Source: Micavibrio sp. UBA6212
GTDB taxonomy: Bacteria; Pseudomonadota; Alphaproteobacteria; Micavibrionales; Micavibrionaceae
Direction of reading: 5' to 3'
Assembly: GCA_002421905.1 (NCBI GenBank)
Contig: DISK01000015.1
Location: 89,974-153,973, forward strand
DNA length: 64,000 nt
Numbering within the stretch: position 1 is the stretch's first letter; each line of letters opens with the position of its first letter. The translations under genes were made by a program, and so were the position numbers. Positions 16,600-24,438 of this stretch are shown here, in pieces. The notes under the pieces are model-generated. The model ran no database searches. It was not told the DNA's origin and saw only the letters and a program-made list of their open reading frames with translations.

Positions 16600-17385
16600 A
16601 TGAGAGCACTTGATATTGGTTCAACGGGTATGCTGGCCCAACAGATGAATGTTGATACGATTTCAAACAACATCGCCAACATGACCACGACAGGTTATAA
16701 GTTGCAGCGTTTGGAATTCAAAGACCTGATGTATCAGCATCTCTCCCGTCCCGGCTCGGCGTCCTCGGCTTCGGGAACGACTGTGCCCAGTGGATTGTCC
16801 TTGGGTCTTGGGGTTCGTCCGGCTTCGACCTATCGTCTAAATACTCAAGGAACATTGCAGATAACAGACAACGATCTGGATCTGGCAATCAATGGACGCG
16901 GGTTCTTTCAAGTAGAGCTCCCTAATGGGGATACAGCATACACGCGCGCCGGCTCTTTCCAGCTCAATCAGGATGGAGAGATCGTGAACTCTGACGGATA
17001 TCGCGTTTTGCCCGGTATTACGGCACCAACCGATACAATTTATCTGGAAGTGAATACCGAAGGTGAAGTTCTAGCCAAATTGCCACAACAGACCGCCATG
17101 CAGAATCTGGGGCAGATCGAACTGGCCAACTTTGTTAATCCGGCTGGACTGGAGGCCACAGGAGACACAATGTTCCTTGAAACCGAAGCTTCGGGACAAC
17201 CTATCGTCGGGACTCCGGGTTCGGACAATATCGGCAATATCCGCCAAGGGATGCTCGAGCAATCCAATGTGGACTCGGTGAAAGAGATTACCATGCTGAT
17301 TACCGCCCAACGCGCTTATGAAATGAATTCGAACGTCATCAGCACGTCTGACGAAATGATGGATACAGTCAATCAGCTCCGTTAA
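16600..17385 (+). CDS. flgG: Flagellar distal rod protein FlgG
   Basis: This 261-residue protein has the standard FlgG length. Key motifs are MRALDIGSTGMLAQQMNVD, TISNNIANMTTTGYKLQRLE, the FlgG-specific loop region to ~65, TRAGSFQLNQDGEIVNSDGY, and the C-terminal MLEQSNVDSVKEITMLITAQ and RAYEMNSNVISTSDEMM. A good AAGGAG ribosome-binding site precedes the ATG. Confidence 0.98.
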   Translation: MRALDIGSTGMLAQQMNVDTISNNIANMTTTGYKLQRLEFKDLMYQHLSRPGSASSASGTTVPSGLSLGLGVRPASTYRLNTQGTLQITDNDLDLAINGRGFFQVELPNGDTAYTRAGSFQLNQDGEIVNSDGYRVLPGITAPTDTIYLEVNTEGEVLAKLPQQTAMQNLGQIELANFVNPAGLEATGDTMFLETEASGQPIVGTPGSDNIGNIRQGMLEQSNVDSVKEITMLITAQRAYEMNSNVISTSDEMMDTVNQLR

Positions 17386-17403
17386 TAGCTAAATATCCAT
17401 AAA

Positions 17404-17426
17404 GCAAGAGCTGGCATGGCTCTTGC
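17404..17426 (+). repeat. Inverted repeat enclosing a sigma-54 promoter
   Basis: GCAAGAGC (17404-17411) and GCTCTTGC (17419-17426) form a perfect 8-bp inverted repeat with a 7-nt centre. The arms overlap the -12 box of the promoter at 17412-17427. There is no downstream T-tract, so it does not look like a terminator for flgG. Confidence 0.6.
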
Positions 17427-17427
17427 A
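17412..17427 (+). promoter_or_regulatory. Sigma-54 promoter of the 59-aa ORF / flgA / flgH
   Basis: TGGCATGGCTCTTGCA has GG at 17413-17414 and GC at 17425-17426, 10 bp apart, with a consensus TTGCA -12 block. The predicted start is near 17438, 37 bp before the small ORF. Confidence 0.75.
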
Positions 17428-17474
17428 ATGACTAAAAGGTAGGAAAAAACTGCGTAACAGAATGAGGTAACACC

Positions 17475-17654
17475 ATGAAAAGCTTATACACACACTTATA
17501 TGCACCAGGAGTTCAAATTGCTTTTCAAACCGTTCAAGGCGTTCTTGTAATTGCCGGAGTGGTTGTTCTGGGGTCAGGATTTATCAATGCGGAACCCGAT
17601 ACACTGTCACAGACTTTGGGGCAGTTATCAGAGGTTGCCAGTCTGTTCCAATAA
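17475..17654 (+). CDS. 59-aa single-helix membrane protein between flgG and flgA
   Basis: The ATG at 17475 has a well-placed GAGG ribosome-binding site (17464-17467, 7-bp spacing) and a sigma-54 promoter just upstream. The 59-residue product begins MKSLYTHLYAPGVQIA, has one hydrophobic helix at ~21-36 (QGVLVIAGVVVLGSGF) and ends in a short polar tail (PDTLSQTLGQLSEVASLFQ). I do not recognise a family. It is followed 46 bp later by flgA and probably heads the flgA-flgH transcript. Likely an inner-membrane accessory of ring assembly or a small regulator; function unknown. Confidence 0.7.
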   Translation: MKSLYTHLYAPGVQIAFQTVQGVLVIAGVVVLGSGFINAEPDTLSQTLGQLSEVASLFQ

Positions 17655-17700
17655 GATTAAGGCGCAGGCACGAGAAAAGGGAATTAAAGGAGTCAAGGAC

Positions 17701-18693
17701 ATGACCAGATATCAAATCGAAGATACGCAACAAAGCATTCTGTATATGTGCCGCGTTACATTCAAAGGTGTCGCTCTGTTTATCAGTATCAGCTACGTCC
17801 TGCTCTTTCTGTTTATCCAGATTCCGGCGGCGCATGCCGCAAACCTGATTACCGAAGCGCAAGTCGATGACAAGGTTGTTCGTCTGTCGGATTTGTTTAC
17901 TGATACCGGTTTCAAACAAGACGCTGTTCTCGGGGCTGCGCCGCAACCCGGCAAAACCATGATCATTAATGCAAGAACTCTGCAACGAGTTGCCAAACTG
18001 TATGATGTGGACTGGGCTCCCTCCTCTTCTCTGGATCAGGTTGTGGTTACCCGTACAGCGCAAATAATTTCTTCAAACCAAATTACCGACACGCTGAAAG
18101 CTGCTTTGGTTGCCAAAGGTGTCACCGGAGAGTTTGATCTGACAGTCGGCAGTGTTATTCCGACAATAACCTTGTCAGGTGATATGCCTGCTACTGTGGA
18201 AATCACCCAGCTTTCCTATACGCCCGGTCGTGATGTGTTTACTGCGGTTGTTGCTGCTCCGTCAGCTGACAATCCTGTTAAAACCCTGTCTTTGAGCGGA
18301 TTGATCGAAAAGGTCCAGAATGTTCCTGTGCTTCGATCGTCCCTCAAGGCAGGTGATATTATTGGTGCAGGCGATATCGAATGGATACCTGTGACTGCCA
18401 GATCAACCGTCTATGACACCATCACCGACATTGACCATCTGATCGGAAAAACCCCGATACGCTCTGTCGAAGCTGGTGTACCCGTTCGTGGCCGTGATCT
18501 GGAATCTCCTCAACTGGTCAGTCGTGGTGATGAAATCCTGATCCGTTTTAATTCCGGTTCACTGCAACTGACTGCTCGTGGCAAAGCCATGCAGCCGGGG
18601 ACAGAAGGCGATATTATCCGTGTTGTCAATTTAGGTAGCAACCAGTCTATACGCGCAGAAATTATCGGCGACAAAGTAGTACAGGTTCAATAA
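17701..18693 (+). CDS. flgA: P-ring assembly chaperone FlgA
   Basis: FlgA is a periplasmic chaperone for FlgI. The start is ATG 17701, behind AAAGGAG, giving 330 residues. A long N-terminal region (~30 residues) precedes the signal-peptide helix ISISYVLLFLFIQIPAAHA. The C-terminal SAF/ChapFlgA domain is clear: VPVLRSSLKAGDIIGAGDIE, HLIGKTPIRSVEAGVPVRGR, VSRGDEILIRFNSGSLQLTA, and GKAMQPGTEGDIIRVVN. It follows the 59-aa ORF and precedes flgH by 48 bp. Confidence 0.93.
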   Translation: MTRYQIEDTQQSILYMCRVTFKGVALFISISYVLLFLFIQIPAAHAANLITEAQVDDKVVRLSDLFTDTGFKQDAVLGAAPQPGKTMIINARTLQRVAKLYDVDWAPSSSLDQVVVTRTAQIISSNQITDTLKAALVAKGVTGEFDLTVGSVIPTITLSGDMPATVEITQLSYTPGRDVFTAVVAAPSADNPVKTLSLSGLIEKVQNVPVLRSSLKAGDIIGAGDIEWIPVTARSTVYDTITDIDHLIGKTPIRSVEAGVPVRGRDLESPQLVSRGDEILIRFNSGSLQLTARGKAMQPGTEGDIIRVVNLGSNQSIRAEIIGDKVVQVQ

Positions 18694-18741
18694 CTAGAAT
18701 AAAAAAACAATTGCCTTAAAAAAAGGAAAGGTGGGTTAATC

Positions 18742-19515
18742 ATGTACAACAAGAAAGAGATCATCAGATCAAATATATTGGGGCGTTTTGCCTTGATAAT
18801 ATTGGCTGGATCATCGCTGAGCGCGTGCAGTGCCGTTGATCGTCTGTCGAACATCGGGGAAGTTCCTCCGCAATCCAGAATCATCAATCCGACGCAAGCC
18901 CAAAATTACAAACCAGTTAATATGCCGATGCCGCCAACGCAAATTGTCGAGAAAAAAGGAAACTCTCTCTGGACAGGAGCGCAACAAGGGTTCTTCAAGG
19001 ATCAGCGCGCCAAAACGATCGGCGATATTATGACTGTTACTATCGACATTGATGATAAAGGAAAAATGGAAAATTCAACCGACCGTTCCCGCGCTACAGC
19101 AGAAACAGCGGCCCTCCCGAGACTGTTGGGAATGGAAACTACTCTGACACAGGTTTTTCCTGAAGAACTTGTCACATCCAGTCTGACCGATGGCTCTTCC
19201 GACTCCTCTTATGAAGGAGAAGGCACAACAGACAGGAAGGAAAAAATCCAGATGAAGCTGGCCGTGACCGTGACACAGGTTCTTTCCAACGGGAACATGG
19301 TTATTAACGGATCTCAGGAAGTGCGTGTGAATTACGAAAACCGTGTTCTGAAACTGGCAGGAATTGTCCGCCCGCAAGATATCAGCATCGACAATACTGT
19401 TTCTTATGAGCAGATTGCCGAAGCCCGTATCCAGTACGGTGGAAATGGTCAAATTACAGATGTCCAACAACCCCGCTATGCGGAACAACTATATGACATC
19501 ATTTTTCCGTTCTGA
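18742..19515 (+). CDS. flgH: Flagellar L-ring lipoprotein FlgH
   Basis: FlgH forms the outer-membrane L ring. The 257-residue protein has a signal peptide with lipobox LSAC (lipidated Cys ~29). Body motifs are NSLWTGAQQGFFKDQRAKTI, GDIMTVTIDIDDKG and the C-terminal NYENRVLKLAGIVRPQDISI with EARIQYGGNGQITDVQQP. The start is ATG 18742 behind AGGTGG. It is the last gene before a strong terminator. Confidence 0.97.
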   Translation: MYNKKEIIRSNILGRFALIILAGSSLSACSAVDRLSNIGEVPPQSRIINPTQAQNYKPVNMPMPPTQIVEKKGNSLWTGAQQGFFKDQRAKTIGDIMTVTIDIDDKGKMENSTDRSRATAETAALPRLLGMETTLTQVFPEELVTSSLTDGSSDSSYEGEGTTDRKEKIQMKLAVTVTQVLSNGNMVINGSQEVRVNYENRVLKLAGIVRPQDISIDNTVSYEQIAEARIQYGGNGQITDVQQPRYAEQLYDIIFPF

Positions 19516-19565
19516 TTTTACGGTTTGAGTTTTTTAAGTTTACCCTTACCCACCCAAACTACTAT

Positions 19566-19600
19566 CGGCAGCCTCGTGCTGCCGCTTTTTTTGTTTTTTT
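19566..19600 (+). terminator. Intrinsic terminator of the flgA-flgH transcript
   Basis: CGGCAGC (19566-19572) and GCTGCCG (19578-19584) form a 7-bp GC-rich stem with a CTCGT loop, followed by a long T-tract interrupted by one G. It lies 51 bp past the flgH stop. Confidence 0.92.
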
Positions 19601-19692
19601 AACGGGGGAAGTGCTTTATAGTCACATAATACTTTTAATACTTTCTAAACCTCACTGCACTTCGTCTCTTCATATGTTAAAGGCCGCCTTCC

Positions 19693-21507
19693 ATGGAACC
19701 CAAGCAAGTTCACACCATAAAGTCAAAAATTGAAAATCTTGCCACCATGTTGGCTGATTCTCCTTTTTCACCCTCATTTATTACAGGGTATGTTTCACCT
19801 CATATCGAGGTTCGCGATGTTGTCAAAGAGCTGAAATATGCCTTTCCAAATGCAAAGTTCATGTTGTGCAGTACATCCGGTGAATTGTGCAGCGACAATG
19901 ACACCTTATACTGTGATACGCCGGAAACATGGGACAATGTTGTCTTACAGATGATGAGCCCCGAGGTCATTCAGGATGTTGAAATTGTTTCGATCCCTTT
20001 GGCGTGTGAAGATCTGAAACAAGGCATTGTTGAAAAAGACATGACGCAGCGTGTTGCGGAAATACGAAGAAGTATTATGGCGACCCGAATTTCCTTACCA
20101 ATTGATTATCGTGATACGCTGGCCTACATTCTATTTGATGGGTTAAGTGCTTCTGAATCTTTCTTTCTTGATGCTCTCTATTCTGCGGATCGTTTTCCTT
20201 GTCTTTTTGTCGGAGGGTCTGCAGGTGGCAAGCTGGATTTCAAAGATACATGGATTCATGATGGAACGTCCCTCCTTCAGGGACATGCCTCGATTGCATT
20301 CTTGAAGCTTGCTCCGAATGTCAAGTTTGGAGTATTCAAAAGCCAGAATTTCGAAGATCACGGGCCGGCGTTCCGTGTGGACAAATGTTCGGTTGAACAG
20401 CGTTATATTGATACGGTTGTTACACCTGAAGGCACGAGAGAGAATTTGATTGACGCCTTGTGCCATTTTTTCCACTGTTCTTTATCCGATTTGGAAGAGC
20501 AAATGGCCGAATATACTTTTGCCATTCGCACCAATAACGAGATTTTCGTGCGTTCCGTTGCAAGATTTGATTTTGCGTTGAAGCGAACCCATCTTTACTG
20601 TGATGTGGCCTCGGGTGAAGAAATTCTTCTGGTCAAACGTATTTCGATGCCGGATCACACCAAAAAAGATTTCCAGAGATTTCTATCGGGTAAAGAAGGA
20701 ACCCCCATTGCAGGATGGCTGAATGACTGTATTTTGCGCCGCCTTTGCAACAAACAAGACTTGTCGAAGATGACGGACACCTTCCAGAATATTCCTGTCG
20801 TCGGATTTTCTACATTCGGGGAAATTCTGGGTCTGAACCTGAACCAGACTCTGACCTCCATCTTCTTTTTCAAAGTTGAGCCAGGAAGTTTTTTCCGAGA
20901 CAGTTACGTTGATAAATTTGTTTTCCAATATTCAAATTTCAAATCTTTCTTTTTGCAACGCCGCTTACAGGGGTTGAGTGGGATTATCGAAGATTTGGCT
21001 GAAAAAATCGGACAGGACTCTCTGGAACAAAAACAGATTGTTGCCGAAGCTATCAATATTGTTGAGGATACTTCTCAAAAAGTGACAGAAGTTGTTAGCT
21101 CTGCTGGAAACATGCATACTTCTAGCCAAAATCTGCAAAAGGTCGTGGGGATTATCAGCGATATTTCTGCGCAGACCAACCTCCTCTCACTAAACGCCAC
21201 CATTGAAGCCGCCAGAGCCGGAGAATACGGGCGCGGGTTTGCCGTCGTGGCGGATGAAGTGCGTCAGCTGGCCATGAAGTCCAAGGAAAATGCCGAACAA
21301 ATCGGCAAAAACCTGAAGACATTTTCCAACAATGTGTCTGAGATTACCGCTGAAATTCAAGGGCAATCCGACCTGATGGCCAATCTGCGCAATTTATTCG
21401 AAAGAATTGAAGAGCAAACGGCGCAGGCCAATGAAACATCAAATCTAGTTCAAAAGGTTTCTGATGATTTGCGCTTGATGATGAGAACGATGAACGATCA
21501 AAGATAA
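19693..21507 (+). CDS. Cytoplasmic FIST-domain methyl-accepting chemotaxis protein
   Basis: This 604-residue soluble chemoreceptor has no transmembrane helix. Residues ~25-230 are a FIST N domain (FMLCSTSGELC, YILFDGLSASESFFLDALYS, CLFVGGSAGGKLDF) and ~250-415 a FIST C domain (TFAIRTNNEIFVRSVA, FSTFGEILGLNLNQT), a proposed small-ligand sensor. Residues ~440-604 are an MCP signalling hairpin with the tip ISAQTNLLSLNATIEAARAG and GRGFAVVADEVRQLAMKS. It is probably monocistronic, between the flgH terminator and convergent dksA. The ligand is unknown; FIST domains are suggested to bind amino acids or other small molecules. Confidence 0.92.
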   Translation: MEPKQVHTIKSKIENLATMLADSPFSPSFITGYVSPHIEVRDVVKELKYAFPNAKFMLCSTSGELCSDNDTLYCDTPETWDNVVLQMMSPEVIQDVEIVSIPLACEDLKQGIVEKDMTQRVAEIRRSIMATRISLPIDYRDTLAYILFDGLSASESFFLDALYSADRFPCLFVGGSAGGKLDFKDTWIHDGTSLLQGHASIAFLKLAPNVKFGVFKSQNFEDHGPAFRVDKCSVEQRYIDTVVTPEGTRENLIDALCHFFHCSLSDLEEQMAEYTFAIRTNNEIFVRSVARFDFALKRTHLYCDVASGEEILLVKRISMPDHTKKDFQRFLSGKEGTPIAGWLNDCILRRLCNKQDLSKMTDTFQNIPVVGFSTFGEILGLNLNQTLTSIFFFKVEPGSFFRDSYVDKFVFQYSNFKSFFLQRRLQGLSGIIEDLAEKIGQDSLEQKQIVAEAINIVEDTSQKVTEVVSSAGNMHTSSQNLQKVVGIISDISAQTNLLSLNATIEAARAGEYGRGFAVVADEVRQLAMKSKENAEQIGKNLKTFSNNVSEITAEIQGQSDLMANLRNLFERIEEQTAQANETSNLVQKVSDDLRLMMRTMNDQR

Positions 21508-21536
21508 GCCGCACATGACGGGCTATATGCTTTCAC

Positions 21537-21581
21537 CTCAGCCGTAACCACGGTCGCCTGCGCGACCATATTAGGGCTGAG
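21537..21581. repeat. Nested inverted repeat between convergent genes
   Basis: The outer arms CTCAGCC (21537-21543) and GGCTGAG (21575-21581) enclose an inner hairpin GGTCGC (21552-21557) / GCGACC (21562-21567). It is not followed by a T-tract on either strand. It may act as a convergent transcription barrier or mRNA 3' end structure. Confidence 0.5.
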
Positions 21582-21614
21582 TATCAGACAAAAAATGCGA
21601 GATGGCGATCCGCC

Positions 21615-22046
21615 CTACTCGTCGCGGTGGGTGCGTTCCATCCGTTCGTGGCGTTCCTGCGCTTCCAGCGAAAGTGTTGCAATCGGACGGGCGTCCAGCC
21701 TGCCCACGGTGATTGGCTCACCGGTTTCTTCGCAGTAACCGTATGAATCATCATCAACACGCAACAAGGCTTCATTGATTTTCGAGATCAATTTGCGTTC
21801 GCGGTCGCGGGTTCTGAGTTCCAGAGCGTGATCGGTTTCGGCAGACGCACGGTCAGCAATATCGGGTTTTTGCAATTCTGTACTTTGCAATGTGTTATGG
21901 ATTGTATCTTCTGATTCACGCAGGAGTTCCTCGCGCCATGAGATCAATTTCTGACGGAAATACTCCTTCATGACCGGATTCATGAATTCTTCGTCGTCTG
22001 ACGGTTTGTAATTCGTGGGAACAATAACGATACTTGCTTTAGACAT
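21615..22046 (-). CDS. dksA: RNA polymerase-binding transcription factor DksA
   Basis: DksA works with ppGpp in the RNA polymerase secondary channel. The 143-residue protein has the coiled-coil region (LISWREELLRESEDTIHNTL; ERKLISKINEALLRVDDDSY) with the two conserved Asp residues at the tip (RVDDDSYG / PDIADRAS region). The C-terminal zinc-finger region YGYCEETGEPITVGRLDARP retains one Cys, as in several alphaproteobacterial DksA proteins, so metal binding by four Cys is not possible. It lies next to fliX, a neighbourhood common in Rhodospirillales-type genomes. Confidence 0.93.
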   Translation of the reverse strand: MSKASIVIVPTNYKPSDDEEFMNPVMKEYFRQKLISWREELLRESEDTIHNTLQSTELQKPDIADRASAETDHALELRTRDRERKLISKINEALLRVDDDSYGYCEETGEPITVGRLDARPIATLSLEAQERHERMERTHRDE

Positions 22047-22089
22047 ACCAAAATACCTTTTTATACGGCAATATGATGTTAAAAATTGA

Positions 22090-22102
22090 CCTAGAACCTA
22101 GG
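22090..22102. promoter_or_regulatory. CCTAG-N3-CTAGG inverted repeat upstream of dksA
   Basis: This 13-bp inverted repeat lies 44 bp upstream of the dksA ATG, within its presumed promoter region. It is a candidate operator with no assigned regulator. Confidence 0.3.
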
Positions 22103-22231
22103 CAATATAGATAAAAATATCAAGATAGGAAGGACATATGTTTCAGATACATCCACATAATATGGCACATATATGAAATATTATTCAGTGAATTTTGGGG
22201 TAAATATGTAGATTTGCCCATTTGATTTTCC

Positions 22232-22681
22232 CTAAAGCGCCACAGAGGCGTCCAGAGCCATCTGCATCTTGGCAATCTCGATCTGAGCCCGCAGATCAAT
22301 CTCGTCCAGCAGGCTGGATAACATCGGGTCTTTCAAACGTTCCCTGTGGGAGGCCACAACGTCGGCGATATCAATCATATTCCCGACTGATAACGTTCCG
22401 GTCAACATGCCAATTTTGATCTTATCCAGTTCGCCCAGCAGATCATCCGCCCGCTCTTTCATACGTTTTCTGGATTCGCGCTCTGTGGGGTCTTCTGACT
22501 CTTGCGCCATCAACAGCGCATCAATTCCCGCAATAGCCCCTGCTGCTGCAGTATGCGCCGGAGCTTCTGCTTCATCTGCACTCAGCAATCCACTAAAAGC
22601 CTTAGAGCCTGATGCTCCGGACTTAGATGTCTTATTGGTGGAAGAGGCTTTACCGGCCTTGTTCGGGCCTTCAATTTTCAT
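22232..22681 (-). CDS. fliX: Flagellar assembly regulator FliX
   Basis: FliX couples early basal-body assembly to FlbD activity in Caulobacter. The 149-residue protein begins MKIEGPNKAGKASSTNK, has a disordered Ser/Ala-rich N-terminus, and carries the family's C-terminal helices KERADDLLGELDKIKIGMLT, and DPMLSSLLDEIDLRAQIEIA followed by KMQM. It is divergent from flgI, the same arrangement as in Caulobacter, and shares a 203-bp regulatory gap with it. Confidence 0.92.
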   Translation of the reverse strand: MKIEGPNKAGKASSTNKTSKSGASGSKAFSGLLSADEAEAPAHTAAAGAIAGIDALLMAQESEDPTERESRKRMKERADDLLGELDKIKIGMLTGTLSVGNMIDIADVVASHRERLKDPMLSSLLDEIDLRAQIEIAKMQMALDASVAL

Positions 22682-22742
22682 CGTTTTTCTCCATTAATAC
22701 CTTACCCGTTCATTATACCAAAAAAAAGCCCCTGGTTCATCC

Positions 22743-22755
22743 GGCAAGTTTTGCC
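22743..22755. promoter_or_regulatory. Candidate FlbD enhancer site (fliX/flgI)
   Basis: GGCAAGTTTTGCC is a 13-bp perfect inverted repeat (GGCAA-N3-TTGCC). It is ~47 bp upstream of the flgI -24 box and 62 bp upstream of fliX. It shares the GGCA-N5-TGCC pattern with the flgF site at 15605. FlbD binding is inferred. Confidence 0.5.
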
Positions 22756-22799
22756 TAGACCACCCACCCTCTATCTCCTTGATTTACAATATTTTCAAG

Positions 22800-22816
22800 T
22801 TGGCACGGTTCTCGCA
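22800..22816 (+). promoter_or_regulatory. Sigma-54 promoter of flgI operon
   Basis: TTGGCACGGTTCTCGCA has GG at 22802-22803 and GC at 22814-22815 with 10 bp between, one mismatch from TGGCACG-N4-TTGCA. The start is predicted near 22827, 58 bp before flgI. It is nearly identical to the flgF promoter. Confidence 0.83.
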
Positions 22817-22884
22817 TAACACTCTATCGGATGATTATAAGTTCAAACTGAAGAACGAAAGAACAACAATAACGGGTGGTTATA

Positions 22885-24036
22885 ATGACAACAGGCAAAA
22901 TGATGATGCTTAAAAGATTAACCGTTTTACTTTCCTGTCTGTGGCTTGCCGCAATATTCTTTGTTGGCATTTCGACACAAGCGCATGCCGCCACAGCGCG
23001 TATCAAGGATATCGTCAATATCGAAGGTGTCCGTGACAACGTTCTGATTGGTTATGGTCTGGTTGTCGGTTTGAACGGAACAGGTGACAAACTCAACAAC
23101 TCTCCTTTTACCCAGCAATCATTGATTGCCATGCTGGAACGTTTGGGAGTTAACGTGAAGGGCGAAAACCTCAACACCGGAAATGTTGCGGCTGTTATGG
23201 TGACTTCTACTATGCCGCCTTTCCAGACTCAAGGGTCACGCATTGATGTGACTGTCTCTACTCTTGGGGATGCCAAAAACCTTCAAGGCGGGACATTGCT
23301 GGTTACTCCCTTGATGGGAGCTGATGGCGAAGTCTATGCCGTCTCGCAAGGGCCTGTTGCCATTTCCGGTTTCTCGGCGTCCGGTGATGCCCAGACAGTG
23401 ACCCAGAATACCCCTACTCGCGGTCGCATTGTCGATGGTGCGATTGTTGAACGCGAAATAAAATTCAATCTGAATGATCTGGCCGAAGTACGTCTGGCTT
23501 TGAAAAATCCTGATTTCACAACTGCACGCCGGATTGCACAGGCAATTAATGGATATTCTTCGGCAGAACTTGCCTATGCCAGTAATGATGCCACGGTGAC
23601 TTTGAAACGCGCAACCGACTACCCTGGGACTATGGTTGATCTGATTACCGATATCGAACAATTGCCTGTTCAGCCTGATCAAGTGGCTCGCGTCGTGATT
23701 GATGAAAACTCAGGAACCATTGTGATGGGCGCCGAAGTCCGCGTCAGTACTGTGGCAATTGCTCAAGGTAGCCTCACCATCAAGGTCAGTGAAACTCCAC
23801 AGGTTTCCCAACCGAACCCATTTTCTGAAAATGGAGAAACCACCGTGGTTCCCCGCTCGGATATTACAGTCAATCAAGGTGAAGATGCCAAGCTGGCTAT
23901 TCTCGAGAGCGGTGTTACGTTGCAAGACCTTGTGACTGGCCTCAATAAACTCGGCGTTGGGCCACGCGATATTATTACCATTCTTCAAGCTATCAAAGCC
24001 GCAGGCGCTTTGCAGGCTGAAATAGATACAATGTAG
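22885..24036 (+). CDS. flgI: Flagellar P-ring protein FlgI
   Basis: This periplasmic ring subunit surrounds the rod in the peptidoglycan layer. It has 383 residues from ATG 22885 (MTTGKMMMLKR), behind GGTGG, with a signal peptide ending QAHAA. Family motifs: RIKDIVNIEGVRDNVLIGYG, LVVGLNGTGDKLNNSPFTQQ, TMPPFQTQGSRIDVTVSTLG and the C-terminal VTLQDLVTGLNKLGVGPRDI with ILQAIKAAGALQAEI. It heads flgI-flgJ-flgN-like-fliK. Confidence 0.98.
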   Translation: MTTGKMMMLKRLTVLLSCLWLAAIFFVGISTQAHAATARIKDIVNIEGVRDNVLIGYGLVVGLNGTGDKLNNSPFTQQSLIAMLERLGVNVKGENLNTGNVAAVMVTSTMPPFQTQGSRIDVTVSTLGDAKNLQGGTLLVTPLMGADGEVYAVSQGPVAISGFSASGDAQTVTQNTPTRGRIVDGAIVEREIKFNLNDLAEVRLALKNPDFTTARRIAQAINGYSSAELAYASNDATVTLKRATDYPGTMVDLITDIEQLPVQPDQVARVVIDENSGTIVMGAEVRVSTVAIAQGSLTIKVSETPQVSQPNPFSENGETTVVPRSDITVNQGEDAKLAILESGVTLQDLVTGLNKLGVGPRDIITILQAIKAAGALQAEIDTM

Positions 24037-24056
24037 TTGATAGAGGAGCATTTGAA

Positions 24057-24437
24057 ATGTCCAATCTCGGCGTCACCGCAACACAGAATTTACTCCAGGC
24101 CGCAAAGGGTCAGGCCTCGATTGATGCGGTAAAAAAATCGGCTGATAATCTGAAACAAGGTCGTACGGCTCAGGCCGCCAAAGATTTTGAAGCCGTCTTT
24201 GTATCGGAAATGATCAAGCCCATGTTCGAAACAATCGGTGTTGATGAAACATTCGGCGGTGGAAAAGGTGAAGAGGTTTTCCGAGGTCTTCTGGTTCAGG
24301 AGTACGGCAAGATCATATCAAACCAGGGTGGCATCGGGATTGCCAGTGCCATTCAGGCCGAACTTTTGAAATCGCAAGAACATTCACAACAAATGTCAAC
24401 CGCAGCTGCAACCACAGTCACAACAACAGGAGAGTAA
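24057..24437 (+). CDS. flgJ: Rod-binding/rod-cap protein FlgJ (N-domain only)
   Basis: This 126-residue protein corresponds to the N-terminal rod-capping domain of FlgJ: AAKDFEAVFVSEMIKPMFET, then EEVFRGLLVQEYGKIISNQG and GIGIASAIQAELLKSQE. The C-terminal muramidase domain of enteric FlgJ is absent, as in most alphaproteobacteria, so a separate lytic enzyme must open the wall for the rod. It starts 20 bp after flgI. Confidence 0.94.
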   Translation: MSNLGVTATQNLLQAAKGQASIDAVKKSADNLKQGRTAQAAKDFEAVFVSEMIKPMFETIGVDETFGGGKGEEVFRGLLVQEYGKIISNQGGIGIASAIQAELLKSQEHSQQMSTAAATTVTTTGE

Positions 24438-24438
24438 C

